64,000 nucleotides of DNA from Mesostigma viride. Lineage: Eukaryota > Streptophyta > Mesostigmatophyceae > Mesostigmatales > Mesostigmataceae. Below the pieces are notes generated by a model, which worked only from the letters and a program-made list of their open reading frames with translations, searched no databases and was not told the DNA's origin. The position numbers and the translations under genes are program-made. Each line of letters begins with the position of its first letter. Positions within the stretch are counted from its first letter, which is position 1. Location: contig RPFO01000065.1 in assembly GCA_009746045.1 (NCBI GenBank), forward strand, positions 2,410,484 through 2,474,483, read 5' to 3'. Positions 10,141-21,700 of this stretch are shown here, piece by piece.

Positions 10141-11512
10141 ACTGGGGGTGCCTGCCAAGGCTTGTGGTCGACGTGGATGACGTCCCCCCTCCAGTATACT
10201 GGTTTCCCCCCTGCGCTTTGCCGTATCTGGAGGTATACTGAGGTCGGCCATAGCTCGCGTCGCCGTTGTTGCTGGGCCAGGGTCAGCAGGTCGTCATCCA
10301 GCGTGAAGTGAGTCCTCGAGAGCTTCTTGCGGTTTTTAAGAAACAACAGCTTGTCCGCCATGTGAGGAGCACGGGTGCCGGGCCAGCCTTACCCCGCGCA
10401 CGGGGGAGGCGGACAGCCGACATGAGCAGCTCACCAGTAATGTGCATGGGGGCAAGAATGTCGCGCTTAAATGCCGTAAGAAGGGTCGTCGAGTCCTCAC
10501 CTGCCGGCTGGTCGAAGTGCTTGACGATGACGTTGTGGCTGCGCTGGGTGCGGTCGGCCTCCTCGCGGAGGTCGAGGGCTTGTTGCTTAAGCTGTGCCGC
10601 GATGGTGGAGGTGGTGGAGGTGGCGTGGTGCTTGAGCAGGTCGGCCCAGGTCTGGGTGGGAGGGGCATCGCCGCTTGGGCCAGCAGAAGCCGGCTGGGCA
10701 GCGATATCCTTCACCGACTGGGCGGTGATGCCGGCGGTACGTGTTCTGCAGGCATTCGATTACCGGCGATGGCGGTGTCCTGGAGACGCTGGTCGATGGC
10801 GAGGAGCTGGGCTTTGATGTCGGCGGTGGAGGTGGAGGTGGCAGTGGAGGTGGAGGCGAGGAGGGTGGAGGTGGAGGTGACGGTGGTGGAAATGTGAGGG
10901 AGCTCAGCAGCCAGCGTGCCGCCCAGTGCCGCCACATCTGCGGCAAGGGGGGCCGTCACGTGCTGCTGAAAGGCTTCCGTGAGGATGGAGCGGTATGTGG
11001 CTGCGGAGATGGTGGGGGCCCAGATCTCGCCGTCAGACTTCGTCAGCAGGGAACAAAGAAGCATGTGCTGAAGCTCGGGCCGGGGGTAGAGGCCCGTCAT
11101 GCAGCATCAGGTCACGGCTCTGTTTAAAATTAGTGCCGTCATATTCCAGGAGGAGGCGGATGCTGTGAAGGTGGAGGCACAGCTCAAGAAGCGAGGCGTA
11201 GTCCCCGAAGAAAATGCAATGGCAGAGCAGTTGCCGGGGAAATGTTGTACCAGTCGTGACCGTCGGCATATGGAAGGAGTGGAGCTTGAAACGCGGTTCG
11301 CGTGGAAAGGATGAGCGGCTGCGTTTAGGGTCTGGTGATGCCGATGGCGAGGCCACGGAGGAGTGAACCACTAACGCTTGGCTAGGGTCACCGTTGCCTG
11401 CGAGGCCGGGCCTGCTCCCGGGAGGCGAAGCGGCAGCCGAAGCTGCAGGCGTATTTGCTTGGCTCATCGCAGCTTCCAAACTGCGATTCGTCGAGGCGCG
11501 TTTGTTCGACAT
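10137..11512 (-). pseudogene. LINE ORF1-like protein, frameshifted
   Basis: Starts at the Met at 11,512 (MSNKRASTNRSLEAAMSQ) and ends at the TAG at 10,137-10,139. At least two frame changes are needed. The order is: a disordered Ala/Ser/Pro N-terminus; a hydrophobic domain (FKLHSFHMP ... LLLEYDGTNFKQSRD); a Ser/Thr-rich stretch with IKAQLLAIDQRLQD coiled-coil character; TWADLLKHHAT; an RRM-like region (RSHNVIVKHFDQP ... ITGELLMSAVRL); and the terminal KLLFLKNRKKL ... FTLDDDL ... KPVYWRGDV signature. ORF1 proteins of this kind bind nucleic acid and chaperone retrotransposition in known LINEs; here that role is inferred from architecture only. Confidence 0.6.
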
Positions 11513-11693
11513 AATAGCTTCGGGAATTATATCAGTTCGCGTAATAGCTGCAGGCTGGTCACAATACTGCGTTACAGCTGTAACCGTTGATAGTAGCAGA
11601 TGCGCCTAGAAAAGATGCATTGGCTGCGAGTGATCTGACGGAATTTGGGGCTCAGACGCAAAAGTTCTGAGCTCCGCCGTCAGCCATGGCTAC

Positions 11694-11793
11694 CTCGTGG
11701 CTCGTGGCTCGTGGCTCGTGGCTCGTGGCTCGTGGCTCGTGGCTCGTGGCTCGTGGCTCGTGGCTCGTGGCTCGTGGCTCGTGGCTCGTGGCT
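11694..11793 (+). repeat. 7-bp minisatellite (TGGCTCG)n
   Basis: About fourteen near-perfect tandem copies of TGGCTCG. The array is open on both strands by composition and is not coding. Confidence 0.95.
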
Positions 11794-11934
11794 CATTGCT
11801 GTGCGTCAGCCTACCTATGGTATGTGCTAAGCTATGCGTAAGCCTACCTATGGTATTGCAATTGTTGTATTGCACCCACAGGGTTGCGCCCCGGCACCAT
11901 GCTGTGGAGAGAGCGCTCTGTGGCCTGCCCACTT

Positions 11935-12050
11935 GCGGCAGTGAGAGAAGCTAGGGCGCCCTGAGTCCAGGGCTCCTTCTGGTTGTGTATATATGGTTGA
12001 AGGTTCCTTTACTCTGTATTGGCACCCACGTGACGCAGTCACGTGCTTAT
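11935..12050 (+). repeat. Dispersed repeat, copy shared with 59,311-59,430
   Basis: The block GCAGTGAGAGAAGCTAGGGC ... TTGTGTATA ... GGTTGAAGGTTC ... CCCACGTGAC is matched in reverse complement at 59,311-59,430 with small indels. It ends near GACGCAGTCACGTG followed by a TTAAT-like run, and a similar GACGCAGTCACGTGTTAATTAA junction is at about 46,548. This suggests the end of a transposable-element family whose body I cannot define. Confidence 0.5.
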
Positions 12051-12499
12051 TAATCCGCCGGGCCCAGAGGACAGATGGCCATGACGGTGTTGCGCCCATG
12101 CAGGACGAAAGCCAATTTGACTCTCCCCAAGGAGCAGAACAAAGGCAGTTGAGGATCATGCGCATGAACAACTTGAGTGCGGCGCTCTGGATTTGCACAC
12201 ACTCCTGGGTAGTTGGCGGGGTTGTCAGGGGAACCTTAGATATTGTGCAGCATAATACGTTATACGGTATGTAGCTGTGCTGCCACTCTGACAGGAATCG
12301 GCAGCGCGTCGGCTTGAAGCAGGATCTTGTTGCAGACGTCAAGCAGGAACCCCTTGAGCGCCGTCAGTTTAATCACTGGGGCGGGGGGCTGATCAGGTCT
12401 GACGGCGGCGTAGAAGCCGACTGAGTTGCTCGGTCTTGGTGAAGGGGGGTAGCCGATCGTCGGGGTCGGCTGGGGGTTACGTCAGGGGCGCGTACGTGT
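12051..12499. other. Unassigned sequence left of the LTR element
   Basis: About 450 bp with no gene I can support. It lacks the 143-bp block that precedes the right-hand LTR match, so the left LTR may be truncated here or the boundary rearranged. Confidence 0.4.
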
Positions 12500-13639
12500 A
12501 GTTGTCACGGACGCGCGCTATGTCATCCGGGCGCCCACTATGCACAAGACCGGTGACGTGCGCAAGGAATTTGTCTTCTACGCATTTTCGACAAAGGCTA
12601 GTGACCGGGGGGGGACACTAGCACTTGCAGCATAAGAGCGGACGAAAGTGTACGTGCACGCGCGCCGGGCCAGGCACAGCTGGGCGCGCAGCACTGACTT
12701 GAGCGGACGGCAGCACAAGTGTGCAGCGTCGAGAGGATCATACGCGTGTTAGTGGACAGCTGGAGCTGAAGCTGTACTGCTGGACTTCAACAGCGCCGAG
12801 GCTATTGACAGGCCAGGTGTCTTTGTGGTGTAGAATAGCGGGTCAACGTTATGAGGACTGGACAGAAAATGGAAAAGGACAATTTGCGGTGCGGAGCCAG
12901 ATCGCTGGAATGAATGCGAAATCGCTGGCAGCCCTAAAAAGGGATTTCTTCTAGAAAGGAACGATTAGACGCAATGTTTGCTGGGCCACTCACACGCAAG
13001 GTGTGAGCGTGCAGATTGTCTGAAGGATATTATGCTTCGACCTTGCTGGACGTGACTCAATGTCGGACATTCCCAGGGACAGAAATGCCGGAGCCTCTAG
13101 GAGATGAGATCGGCAACAGGGTAGCAATTTAGATTTGTCGGGATGCCTTCCTGCTTTTGTTGGCATGTGTGGTAGAAAGCCAGGACGGCAACTGGAATGC
13201 GGTTTCTATTCGCATGGTTCAGGCAGCAAGATAGTTTTGGCATTCCTGGCTGGACTGACAAGTGTGGCGTGTGTCATGCGTGTGGCATGACGAATGGTTT
13301 GGTTCATAGTCGAAGAGGACTCTCACGCAGCGTGTAGTCTCTTCGAGTCTCTCGTTAGTGGCCTTCGTGTTTCTCCCTTTCCTTGGGAGCAAGGCCGGTA
13401 GCATGTCATGGAGCGCTGCCTAACTGCGGGCTCGTGAGCATGGAGTGCATCGATATTGAGACTATCAACGTGTTGTAATTGTATTAACTTTCTCAATAAA
13501 CTCCGCATGTGCGGCTTCATCATCAGACTGTGCAAAGTATGTGTTTTGAAAGCATTATTCTATAGCAGGGGAGGCAATAAGGTGGTTATCAGGCACGAGG
13601 GACAGTTCCTTGTCCTCGGCTGAGAGCCCTCCTTTCTTT
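12500..13639 (+). repeat. 5' long terminal repeat (possibly 5'-truncated)
   Basis: Matches 21,951-23,089 with an offset of about 9,450. Differences seen: an 8-G versus 7-G run near 12,607, T/G near 12,778, G/A near 13,278 and C/T substitutions near 13,380 and 13,632. It contains TTCTCAATAAACTCC with an AATAAA at 13,495-13,500, a plausible polyadenylation signal. The match begins at AG-TGTCACGG and ends at TTTCTTT. Typical TG...CA termini are not obvious at both ends. Confidence 0.85.
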
Positions 13640-13965
13640 ACTCGAAGAGACTACCCGGTAGTCTGCTTCCTTCTGTTCGAAGCCAAGACGTTGGCTTTAG
13701 TGTTTAGCAACCATCAGCAGTACAGGGAACGGCCTGGCTGACAGTTTGTAAAGGAAGTGTCTTGAGACAGATTTTAAGAAAATAGAACTAGCCAGAATTT
13801 GCTGGCTCTTGTCTTTTTCTGGCAGGCTAGTCGAGTCGTTATCCTTGACACCTGTTATAAAGCCTTTGGTTGTTGCTTCTTCTCAGCGAAACCTAGGCTT
13901 GTTGGTTCTTGTTTTGCCCATCGGTCAGCTGGTGCATGCCACTGACGCGAGCGCAGACTCGAGCC

Positions 13966-15744
13966 ATGGCAGATGCAAATAGAGCAGATGCCGACACGTC
14001 CGCTCCGGGGTCGAATGGCGGGATTCCTCCCGCCGTACCCGCAGTGGGTGAGAGTCGCGACCAAGAAGCGCCGCTGAGTATGGTGGCGCTGTTCGCGCAG
14101 ATGCAAGCGCAGATGCAGCAACAGTCGCAACAGTTGCAGCAGCAATTGGCGCTGCAGATGCGGGAAGTGACCGACAGATTGGTGGCCGTAGAGGGTCGTC
14201 ATCTGCAGTCCACACCATGGGACGGGCAGGCATCGATGCCGGGCCCCAGTGGTGTTGCCGCGGAGCCGAGGGAGCGGGACCAGCCGCCAACCTCAGGTAA
14301 TGCGGCGGGAAGGGCTTCGATGGAACCGGGGGTTTTGGCTGGGTCGCTAACCCAACACGACTTGCTTGGTGAGGCGGATGGTCAGCCACGGGGCGAGTAT
14401 ACGCTGGCGCCCAGGCGCCTGCCTTTCGATCAAGCGCGAGACGGATTGCACGAGGAGAACGGGGCAGGGCTGGCGCGCGCGATGGACCCACACAGGGGTG
14501 CACCAGGACGCATGCTGCCAGGCGGGGCCTCAATTCCGTTTGGGCGAGGCGGTGGGGCGCTGACCGGCGGGTCGACTGCACGGTGGTCAAGTGTGCCAAT
14601 CGGGCGCATTCCGCCCATGGAGGACATAACCACGCCGCTGGCTTTCCGAGTACGGGAGGCAGCACGACCAAGCACGCTGGCGCAGGGACGCGCAGCTCAG
14701 CGACCGCCGGAGGATGCCGATGGGGTGCAGTACCCGCAAAGGGTGCGCCTCATACCGGAAGGCGCGAAGATGCCCACCCTACCACGGGTGGACATGCGCG
14801 AGAAGTTCTCCACAACCGGCAATCTGGCCACGCTGGCGCAGGCCTACAACGCGTACAAGTCATGGATTGATCTGCAATACATGACTACGCAAGGCGCTGT
14901 AATGCATGAGTTTGTGATGAACAACATGCATTTTTTCTTTCACGGCCTTACGCTGAGGCGAGTGGCTAGGCTGGTGGAGCAGTGGAGAGAGGTCTCGCTG
15001 TACACGCGTCACACGGACGTGTGGTTCGGCTTCGACGGGCGTGGCCAGCCCGACTATGACAACATCATGTATGGTGTCGACCCTGCCGAGGAACTGTGGG
15101 GCCTCCTTCGCCAGGAATACCCGGTGGAGACCATCAAGGCAGAGCGTGAGTGGCGCAGTTTCAAGATAGCCGAGGGTGAAACCCCGGAGCAATCTTACGA
15201 GCGCCTCATGGAGTTCGCCGGCGAAGTGGAGGACTGGTCCGAAAAGCTGGCGTGTCAGAAATGGCTGCAAGCGCTAGGCTCCAAGGAGATGGAGCTGCCC
15301 ACGCCGCCCAACGGCCAGCCGTGGCGATTGCGGTCACTGTGCATTGAGGTCAGGGCCATGATGCGACGACACGCGCAAGGCCGGATCTCGGTAAGCACGG
15401 TGGTGGCCGAGCTGCAGGCCAAGGTCGACGCGCTGACCAAGGCCAAGTCGGGTGAGTCGTCTGCCACAAGACAAGCGCGCCCGCAAGGCGGCCACGGTGC
15501 TAGCAGGAACCAAGGGGGGTCTCGCAACGCCTCATCGCATGATGCAACCCAGGGTAACGCCGCTGGCGGCAACAAAGACGCTGCCGCCCCGACGCGAGCT
15601 GGGGGGGCACGTCCTCACAGACGGGTACTAGGACGGATGCGCGCAAATCGGGCTGCTTCCTTTGCGACAAGGATGGGCACCTTAGTCGCGAGTGTCCAAG
15701 CCGCTGCACGAAGCCGCATGGGGCAGACACGAAGTGGCACCTGA
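13966..15744 (+). CDS. gag: Gag-like polyprotein of the Ty3/gypsy element
   Basis: The ATG at 13,966 (GAGCCATGG context) opens 592 codons ending in the TGA at 15,742-15,744. Gag forms the particle that packages the element RNA. The N-terminus is disordered, followed by a Gln-rich coiled-coil-like stretch (about residues 40-75). The middle is Pro/Gly/Arg rich. A conserved retrotransposon gag core runs from about residue 275 to 470, with a YKSWIDLQYMT segment, then an RQEYPVETIKAEREWRSFK segment and a WLQALG segment. The CCHC zinc knuckle expected at the gag C-terminus is not in this frame but in the next one (15,654-15,695). The last about 45 codons of this frame are therefore probably not the native tail. 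Confidence 0.85.
   Translation: MADANRADADTSAPGSNGGIPPAVPAVGESRDQEAPLSMVALFAQMQAQMQQQSQQLQQQLALQMREVTDRLVAVEGRHLQSTPWDGQASMPGPSGVAAEPRERDQPPTSGNAAGRASMEPGVLAGSLTQHDLLGEADGQPRGEYTLAPRRLPFDQARDGLHEENGAGLARAMDPHRGAPGRMLPGGASIPFGRGGGALTGGSTARWSSVPIGRIPPMEDITTPLAFRVREAARPSTLAQGRAAQRPPEDADGVQYPQRVRLIPEGAKMPTLPRVDMREKFSTTGNLATLAQAYNAYKSWIDLQYMTTQGAVMHEFVMNNMHFFFHGLTLRRVARLVEQWREVSLYTRHTDVWFGFDGRGQPDYDNIMYGVDPAEELWGLLRQEYPVETIKAEREWRSFKIAEGETPEQSYERLMEFAGEVEDWSEKLACQKWLQALGSKEMELPTPPNGQPWRLRSLCIEVRAMMRRHAQGRISVSTVVAELQAKVDALTKAKSGESSATRQARPQGGHGASRNQGGSRNASSHDATQGNAAGGNKDAAAPTRAGGARPHRRVLGRMRANRAASFATRMGTLVASVQAAARSRMGQTRSGT
15601..15607 (+). promoter_or_regulatory. G7 tract where gag passes into the pol frame (possible -1 frameshift site)
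   Basis: In the gag frame the tract reads GGG GGG G. One base back, the pol frame is open across it and runs straight into a CX2CX4HX4C knuckle (residues CFLCDKDGHLSREC, 15,654-15,695) and then pol. Either programmed -1 slippage or a one-base length change in the homopolymer explains this. A TGATG stop/start overlap at 15,742-15,746 would allow reinitiation but would leave the knuckle out of both products. Confidence 0.55.
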
Positions 15745-18700
15745 TGAACAAGTGTCCAGCCGCGGGCATCAAGACGGTCCACTTCGCCGAGATGGCGGGC
15801 AAGACCGACTCGATGGAAGCCCAGGTGGCTGCCATCAAGCATGGTGAGGAGGCGACGGCGCCCCCCAACCAATTCGAGACGGTGTACCGGGAGGACCCAT
15901 TCTGGGCGCCCATGCCGGGTGACGTCGAGATCAACGCTGCGGAGGCTACCAAAGGCAAGCAGGCACGCAGCCCGCTTTCTTTTCAGCAGGCACCCATGTT
16001 GCCTGCCGGGCAGTTGCCCGCGTCCTTTTCCATGCCGCTGGCTGGGGTGCAATCTGCTTTTGAGCATGCGAACCCTGCTGGGCTGGAGCAGCGTAGGCGA
16101 TTGGCGCCTGTGTACCCAATGCCGTTCATTGTGGACGTACCCATGTTTTCAGCACGGCAGGTGGTCGACACCTTCGGGCAGAAGGGGGTTGAGTGGCTGG
16201 GGTCGGTTGTGTCCGAGATCCAGTTGTTCGCAGATGGGCATGATGTGCGCACCTTGCGCAATTCTGAGTCCGTCACCTACGGGCGCCAGCCGGTAGAAGC
16301 CGCAGTGCCCGTGGTGCAAGCGGGAGTGGTCAGCACAAGTAGCCAGCAGCGCACTAGTGCAGTCCCCCAGGTTCCCACGGTGGTTCCATACCCCAATGGT
16401 GAGCCGTCCATGGCGTTCCAAGCAGTTGGAGCCTGTGGAGATGTATGGAGCGACATGGTGACATGTCCGTTGGTTGGCGCAGTCAAGCTTGATAGCGGTG
16501 CTCAGCCGCTAGTCATCAGCACGGACTTGGCCACCATGCTGAACCTGACCTACGAGAACGGTGGCTTAGTGGAAAGCCCCGTGTCTGTGTCAGGTTGGCA
16601 GGGTCCGGCTAGTAAGCCGTACGCTATGACGGCGGTTAAAGTCAACGTGATTTTCAATCCGTTGCGCGCCTCTAGCATGACCACCGTGTCCGCGTATGCG
16701 CTGGTGGTCAACAAGTGTGGATATTCCGCACTACTCGGGGTGGATGTCCTTGCTCGCGCCATGGTTCAGGTGGACTATAGGGCGGAGGAGGCATCTTACA
16801 TCCCTGATTGGGATGGGGCTGGCCTGAAGCGGGCCAGCGTGCCGGTCTCATGCTTCAGTTCTTCAGCCGGGGCTGCACGCCTCAACCCTTCCGCGGCTGC
16901 GGGCGTGGTGGAGGTCAGCATGGTGGAGGTACGGGCGGCGGGCTCATCGGCGTGGGACAAGCATCGGACGGTGCTGCCCCAGCCAACGGCGAGCATTGCC
17001 AAGATGCGCACGCAGTGGTCGCTGGATGCTGTGACGTCCACGCGGCAGCTGGCTATGCGCAAGCGGGTAACTGAAGCCGTCATCACCATTCCTCAGATGG
17101 CCAGCCATGGCCTCACTTTGCTGCAACCGGGTGTCTCGGAGGCCCAAGGTAATTTTTCTGCTGCAATCTTACCGCAGGCCCCTGATTTTGCCAAGGGTGC
17201 GGTAGTGTTGGAACTGTTTGCGGGGATCGGAGGGGGCATTGCAGGCTTTTTGGCCGCAGGCGGCGTGTGCCGTAAACTCATCGCGGTAGAGCCATCGCAC
17301 AAGGCGCGTCAGGTGTACTTCAGTCACTGTGGCGTGTTGTCGCGAGAGTATCCCGCGCAGTTTCCGCCATCAGCATGGCGTGACCCGTTTGGGGAATGTC
17401 CTCAAGATATCCGAGCCATCGGTGAGGTGCAGGTGCAGCAGTTGTTGCGCAGGCATCATGCCATCGACTTGGTAATTGCGGGTTGGGAGTGCCAGGGCCT
17501 GAGCCAGGCAGGGCAAGGGCGGGGGCTAGCCGATCCGCGTAGCGCGCTGTTCTGGGAACTGTTGCGTGTGGTGGGACTGTTGCAGTCGCGTCAGCCCCAT
17601 CCGCCTGCGTATCTGTTTGAGAACGTTGTGGCGGGTGACAGCCCACATCAGGCGGTGCGGGAGGACTGGGCTACAATCGTGGCACTCCTGGGGGAGCCCA
17701 TCGTGTGTGACAACGCAGGGCTGGGTGGGCTCACGCATCGTTTGCGTGCCTATTGGACCAACGTGGCGTGTGCGACCGATGTGCAGGCGGTCTTGGGGGC
17801 CGTAGCAAGGCAGCATCCGAGTGTGTCTGCGGAGGTAGCATTGCCTTCCCACCTAGTCACGCAGAAGGTGGATAGCGAGGATCGCCCACCGTATGCACGC
17901 GTCAACCGGGTCGGGAGCCCCATGTGTGCACTGCCGACCCTGGTCAGTTACCAAGGGTCGACAGCATACCGTGATCGGGGTAAGGGTCTCGTTTGGGACA
18001 CTACCACCGGTCTGTTGGTGCAGCCACCCGCAGAATTTCGTGAGGCCAGCATGGGTTTTCATGTCGGGGCCTCGGCGCTGCCGGGCGTGCTCGAGAGTGA
18101 GCGCTGGTCTTTGATAGGCCAGGCTATGTCGGTGTTGCAGGTCGGGTATGTGCTGCTTGCATCGGTTGCCGTGCGCCAGTCTGGGGGGGCGTCCCCAGCC
18201 AATCCGCCTCAGCAGGTTGAGGCGCGCGCAGCCAAACTGAAGCGCCCTGCAGCGACGGGGACTTCATCAGCATGGGGGTGGCGTCTGCGACAGGTGTGGA
18301 CTATCATTCTCATGACCGCCCTGCTGACCAGCACCGTGCTGGCCGGCGAGCCCACGCTGCATCGGGTAATACACCGTGCGGCACGCGAGGCTCCGGCGGT
18401 GGGTGTCACACCAGGCGTGGCAGCCTTTTCCTTGTTCCACGACGATGCGGCTAGGGCGCCGCATCTTGAGGCACATGCGGTAGCTGTGGGTGATCCCGCG
18501 GATACGCACCCCTGGGCTATTGGCGAACACCTTTCTGATGCGCAGCGCTCAGCCATGCTAAAGTGGCTAGGCACTGCAAGGGGGGCCTTCGCTTTCACAA
18601 GTGATGAACTGGGGTGTTTCAATGGTGGGACCATGCGTGTTCCATTGGACACTGACACCCCTTTGTTCCGACGCCAGCATCGCCTGAGTCAGGCCGAGTT

Positions 18701-21700
18701 GGATTTTGTAGCCGAGCAATGCAAGGAGTTAGAGGATGCCGGTATCATCAGGCAATCTTCCTCCAGCTATGCCGCTGCCGTTGTCGTTGCGCCCAAGAAG
18801 GACGCTATCACCGGGGCATGGACGGGTATGCGCATGGCCACCGATCTGCGGTTGCTGAATGCACACACACCCGTGGACCGTTACCCCATGCCACGTGTGG
18901 ATGATGTCCTGGATAAGATATCTCCTCATGTGAAGTTTGTGTCCTCGCTGGACCTGCGTAGCGGCTTTCATCAGATCGCAGTTGCGCCGGAGGATCAGCG
19001 GAAGCTTGCATTCTGGGGGGGCGGCAATTTGTATGAGTGGGTGCGCATGCCCTTTGGGCACCGCAACGCTAGTGCTGTTTTCCAACGAGCTATGGACAAA
19101 GTGCTTGCAGGTCTTCCTTTCGCCGCTTGTTACATTGATGATGTAATCGTCTTTAGCGCGACATTTGAGGAGCACCTGGCGCACTTGGAGCAGGTTCGCT
19201 TGGCTCTCGAGGAGCATAATATGCGGCTGCACCCTGAGAAGTGCAAGTTCGCCCAGCGGACCCTCTCATTCCTTGGTCATCAGATTGTGCCGGGTGGCCG
19301 GACGCCTGATGCCGCCAAGGTCGAATCCATTGTGCAGGCCGCCGTACCCACGGATGTCTCAGGGGTGCGGGCGTATTTGGGTTTGGCTGGCTATTACCGA
19401 GGTTACATTGAGAACTTCAGCAGCAAGGTGAAGCCCTTGACCGAGTTACTCAAGAAGGGGTGCGTGTGGGCGTGGGGTCCCGCACAGCAACGCGCCATCG
19501 AGACAATCAAGCAGGAGCTCACGTCGGCCCCGATTCTGCGCGCCCCTGACTATGCTTTGCCGTTTGTGTTATATACCGACTGGTCCAAGGTAGGACTGGG
19601 TGCGGTCTTGGCGCAAAAGGATGGTGATGGGCGCGAGCACGTTATTGCTTATGCTAGTCGCAGCAACAACCCAGCGGAGAGCCGGTATTCTTCCTATGAG
19701 GGGGAGGCACTGGCTGTGGTGTGGGCCATCAAGCACTTTCGCCCGTATTTAGTTGGGCGCGTGTTTACTCTGGTGACAGACCACCAGCCGCTTCAGTGGC
19801 TAATGACCAACACCAACCTGACGGGTAAGCTCGCCCGATGGGCCATGATTATCCAGGAGTACCACATGACCATTGTGCATCGGGCCGGCAAGGACCATGT
19901 CAACGCCGATGTGCTATCCCGATACGCCATGCCTACCACTGTTGACCACACTGGAGCCCGGGCCATGGGTGCCGAGGGCTCGTCGGGTTCTGTGGTCTTT
20001 GTGAACGCTGCTGGGTATGCGGCCGACGATGAGGAGGAGGCGTGGTGGCGCAGTGTCGAGTACTCTGTGGCGGACTTCGGCATCAGCGACGACCCGGTGC
20101 GGCCGTCGCCATTCACGCCATCCAAAGCTGTGTGCGCTATGGAAGAGGGTAGGTCTCTGTCCTTTGACATTGATCCTTCTCTGCAGCAGCTGATCGCTGT
20201 GCAGGCTCTCTTAGCGCGTAGCTCTCTTGCTGATTGCTACACCGCTGATATCTGGCTAGATGGTCGAGTTTTGGAGCAAGTGCAGGGTGCTGTCTTGACT
20301 CCTACTCCAGTCGATTGGACTCCTGCTCAGAAGGCGACGGAGTTGAACAGGGTGCAGCACAGGGCTGCAACCTATGGTTGGGAAGATGGGGTTTTGTACA
20401 AGCTGTTGGGCAAGCGTAGGGTGGTCGTCCCACCGCCTGACAAGCGCGTTGCTATAGTGCAGGCGTACCACGAGCGGTATGGTCACTTGGGTGGCAATCG
20501 CACGCTCAGCCTCGTACGGACCAGCTATTGGTGGAATAACATGCGACACACAGTGGCCCAGGTAGTGGCCAGCTGTGTCCCGTGTGCTCGAACCAAGGCT
20601 AACTTTAGCGCAGATCATGGTGCCAAGGAGCTGATGTCGCTTCCCATCAAGGGCTTGTTTTATCGCTGGCACGTCGATCTGTGCGGGCCGTTTCAGGAGA
20701 GCCCTGACGGCAACCTCTATGTCATGGTATGCGTGGAGAGCTTTAGCAAATGGGTTGAGTTGATCCCCATTGCTGACAAGCATGCCGCTACCACAGCGAA
20801 GCATTTTGCAGACATCATCACCAGGTTTGGGGCTCCCGCGGAGGTAGTCACGGACCAGGGTGGTGAGTTCAGGGGTGAGTTCCAGGAGTTGCTGGATGGA
20901 TGTCTTATTGATCACCGTCGCACTTCTCGGGAGCATCCTCAGGCCAATGGTTTGGCTGAGAGATTGGTGCAGACCGTCAAGCAGGCGCTGCGCAAGTGGA
21001 GCCTGCAGGTGCCGGAGTCGGCCAGGTGGGATCGCGAGTTGGCATGGATTGCCATGGGTTATCGCATGTCTCCCCAGGAGTCTCTCGCTACCTTCTCCCC
21101 GTATTTCCTTCTGTTCGGGCGTAATCCTCTTTTGCCTACGGAGGCACAGGTTGCGCACCCCGAACCCATGGCCTTCGACAACGCTCAGCAATTTTTGGTT
21201 GAGGTGCTGGCCAGGGCAGAGACTTTTAAGAAGGTCATGCCCATCGCGATGAACAACTTGTTCATTGCTCAGCACAGGGACTCCCTGCGTTACGCTCAGC
21301 GCCGGGGGGGCGCATACATGGCTCGCCAGCTGCGGTTTAGGCCAGGGCAGTATGTTTTCCTGCGCACTCAGCTGAAGCACACTTTGGATGTGGAGGCGGG
21401 GCCCACCATTTTGCGCATTGTGGCTATCAAACCATCGGGAGTGGCAATTTTGGAGGGCGCCGACGGGAGCCGTACGACAGACAACCTCAGCAATCTCAGT
21501 CCCTGCTCACTGCCCAATTTGGTCCACGACCTCCAACCGCACACATCTCGCCGAGTCAAGGACGCCCAGTGTCAGGTTTGTCACCGGGTCGATCAGGCGG
21601 AGTCCATGTTATTGTGTGATCAGTGTAACTGTGGTTGGCACATGCAGTGCTTGCAGCCCGTGGTCACCAGCATTCCGGAGGGGGATTGGTTTTGTCCAGT

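Larger units (their letters stand above)
9495..11512 (-). mobile_element. ORF1-only LINE-like element, minus strand
   Basis: Read on the minus strand: an ORF1-like protein (11,512 to 10,137), a 3' region of about 640 nt that contains an oppositely oriented tRNA-like SINE segment, and a terminal stem-loop abutting the TTAA tail at 9,440-9,494. The 3' terminal about 360 nt is a repeat family with further copies at 23,942-24,300 (minus) and 48,796-49,040 (plus). These share a CATGGCTAT block, a second ATCCATGGGGGTCCCAT block and the stem-loop. As in the other copies, no RT-coding region separates ORF1 from the 3' end. Confidence 0.65.

Noticed and set aside
13925-14671. 248-codon minus-strand frame
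   Set aside because: Shadow of gag in a GC-rich region.
15744-15752. Pol ATG at 15,744 as the proven start of pol
   Set aside because: The frame is open upstream through a gag zinc knuckle, so fusion by frameshifting is at least as likely; the ATG is kept only as a coordinate reference.
16800-18200. Host DNA methyltransferase gene interrupted by a retrotransposon
   Set aside because: The methyltransferase is in the same uninterrupted frame as protease upstream and RT downstream, inside the LTR pair.
20256-21380. 374-codon minus-strand frame
   Set aside because: Shadow of the integrase region of pol; no domain of its own.
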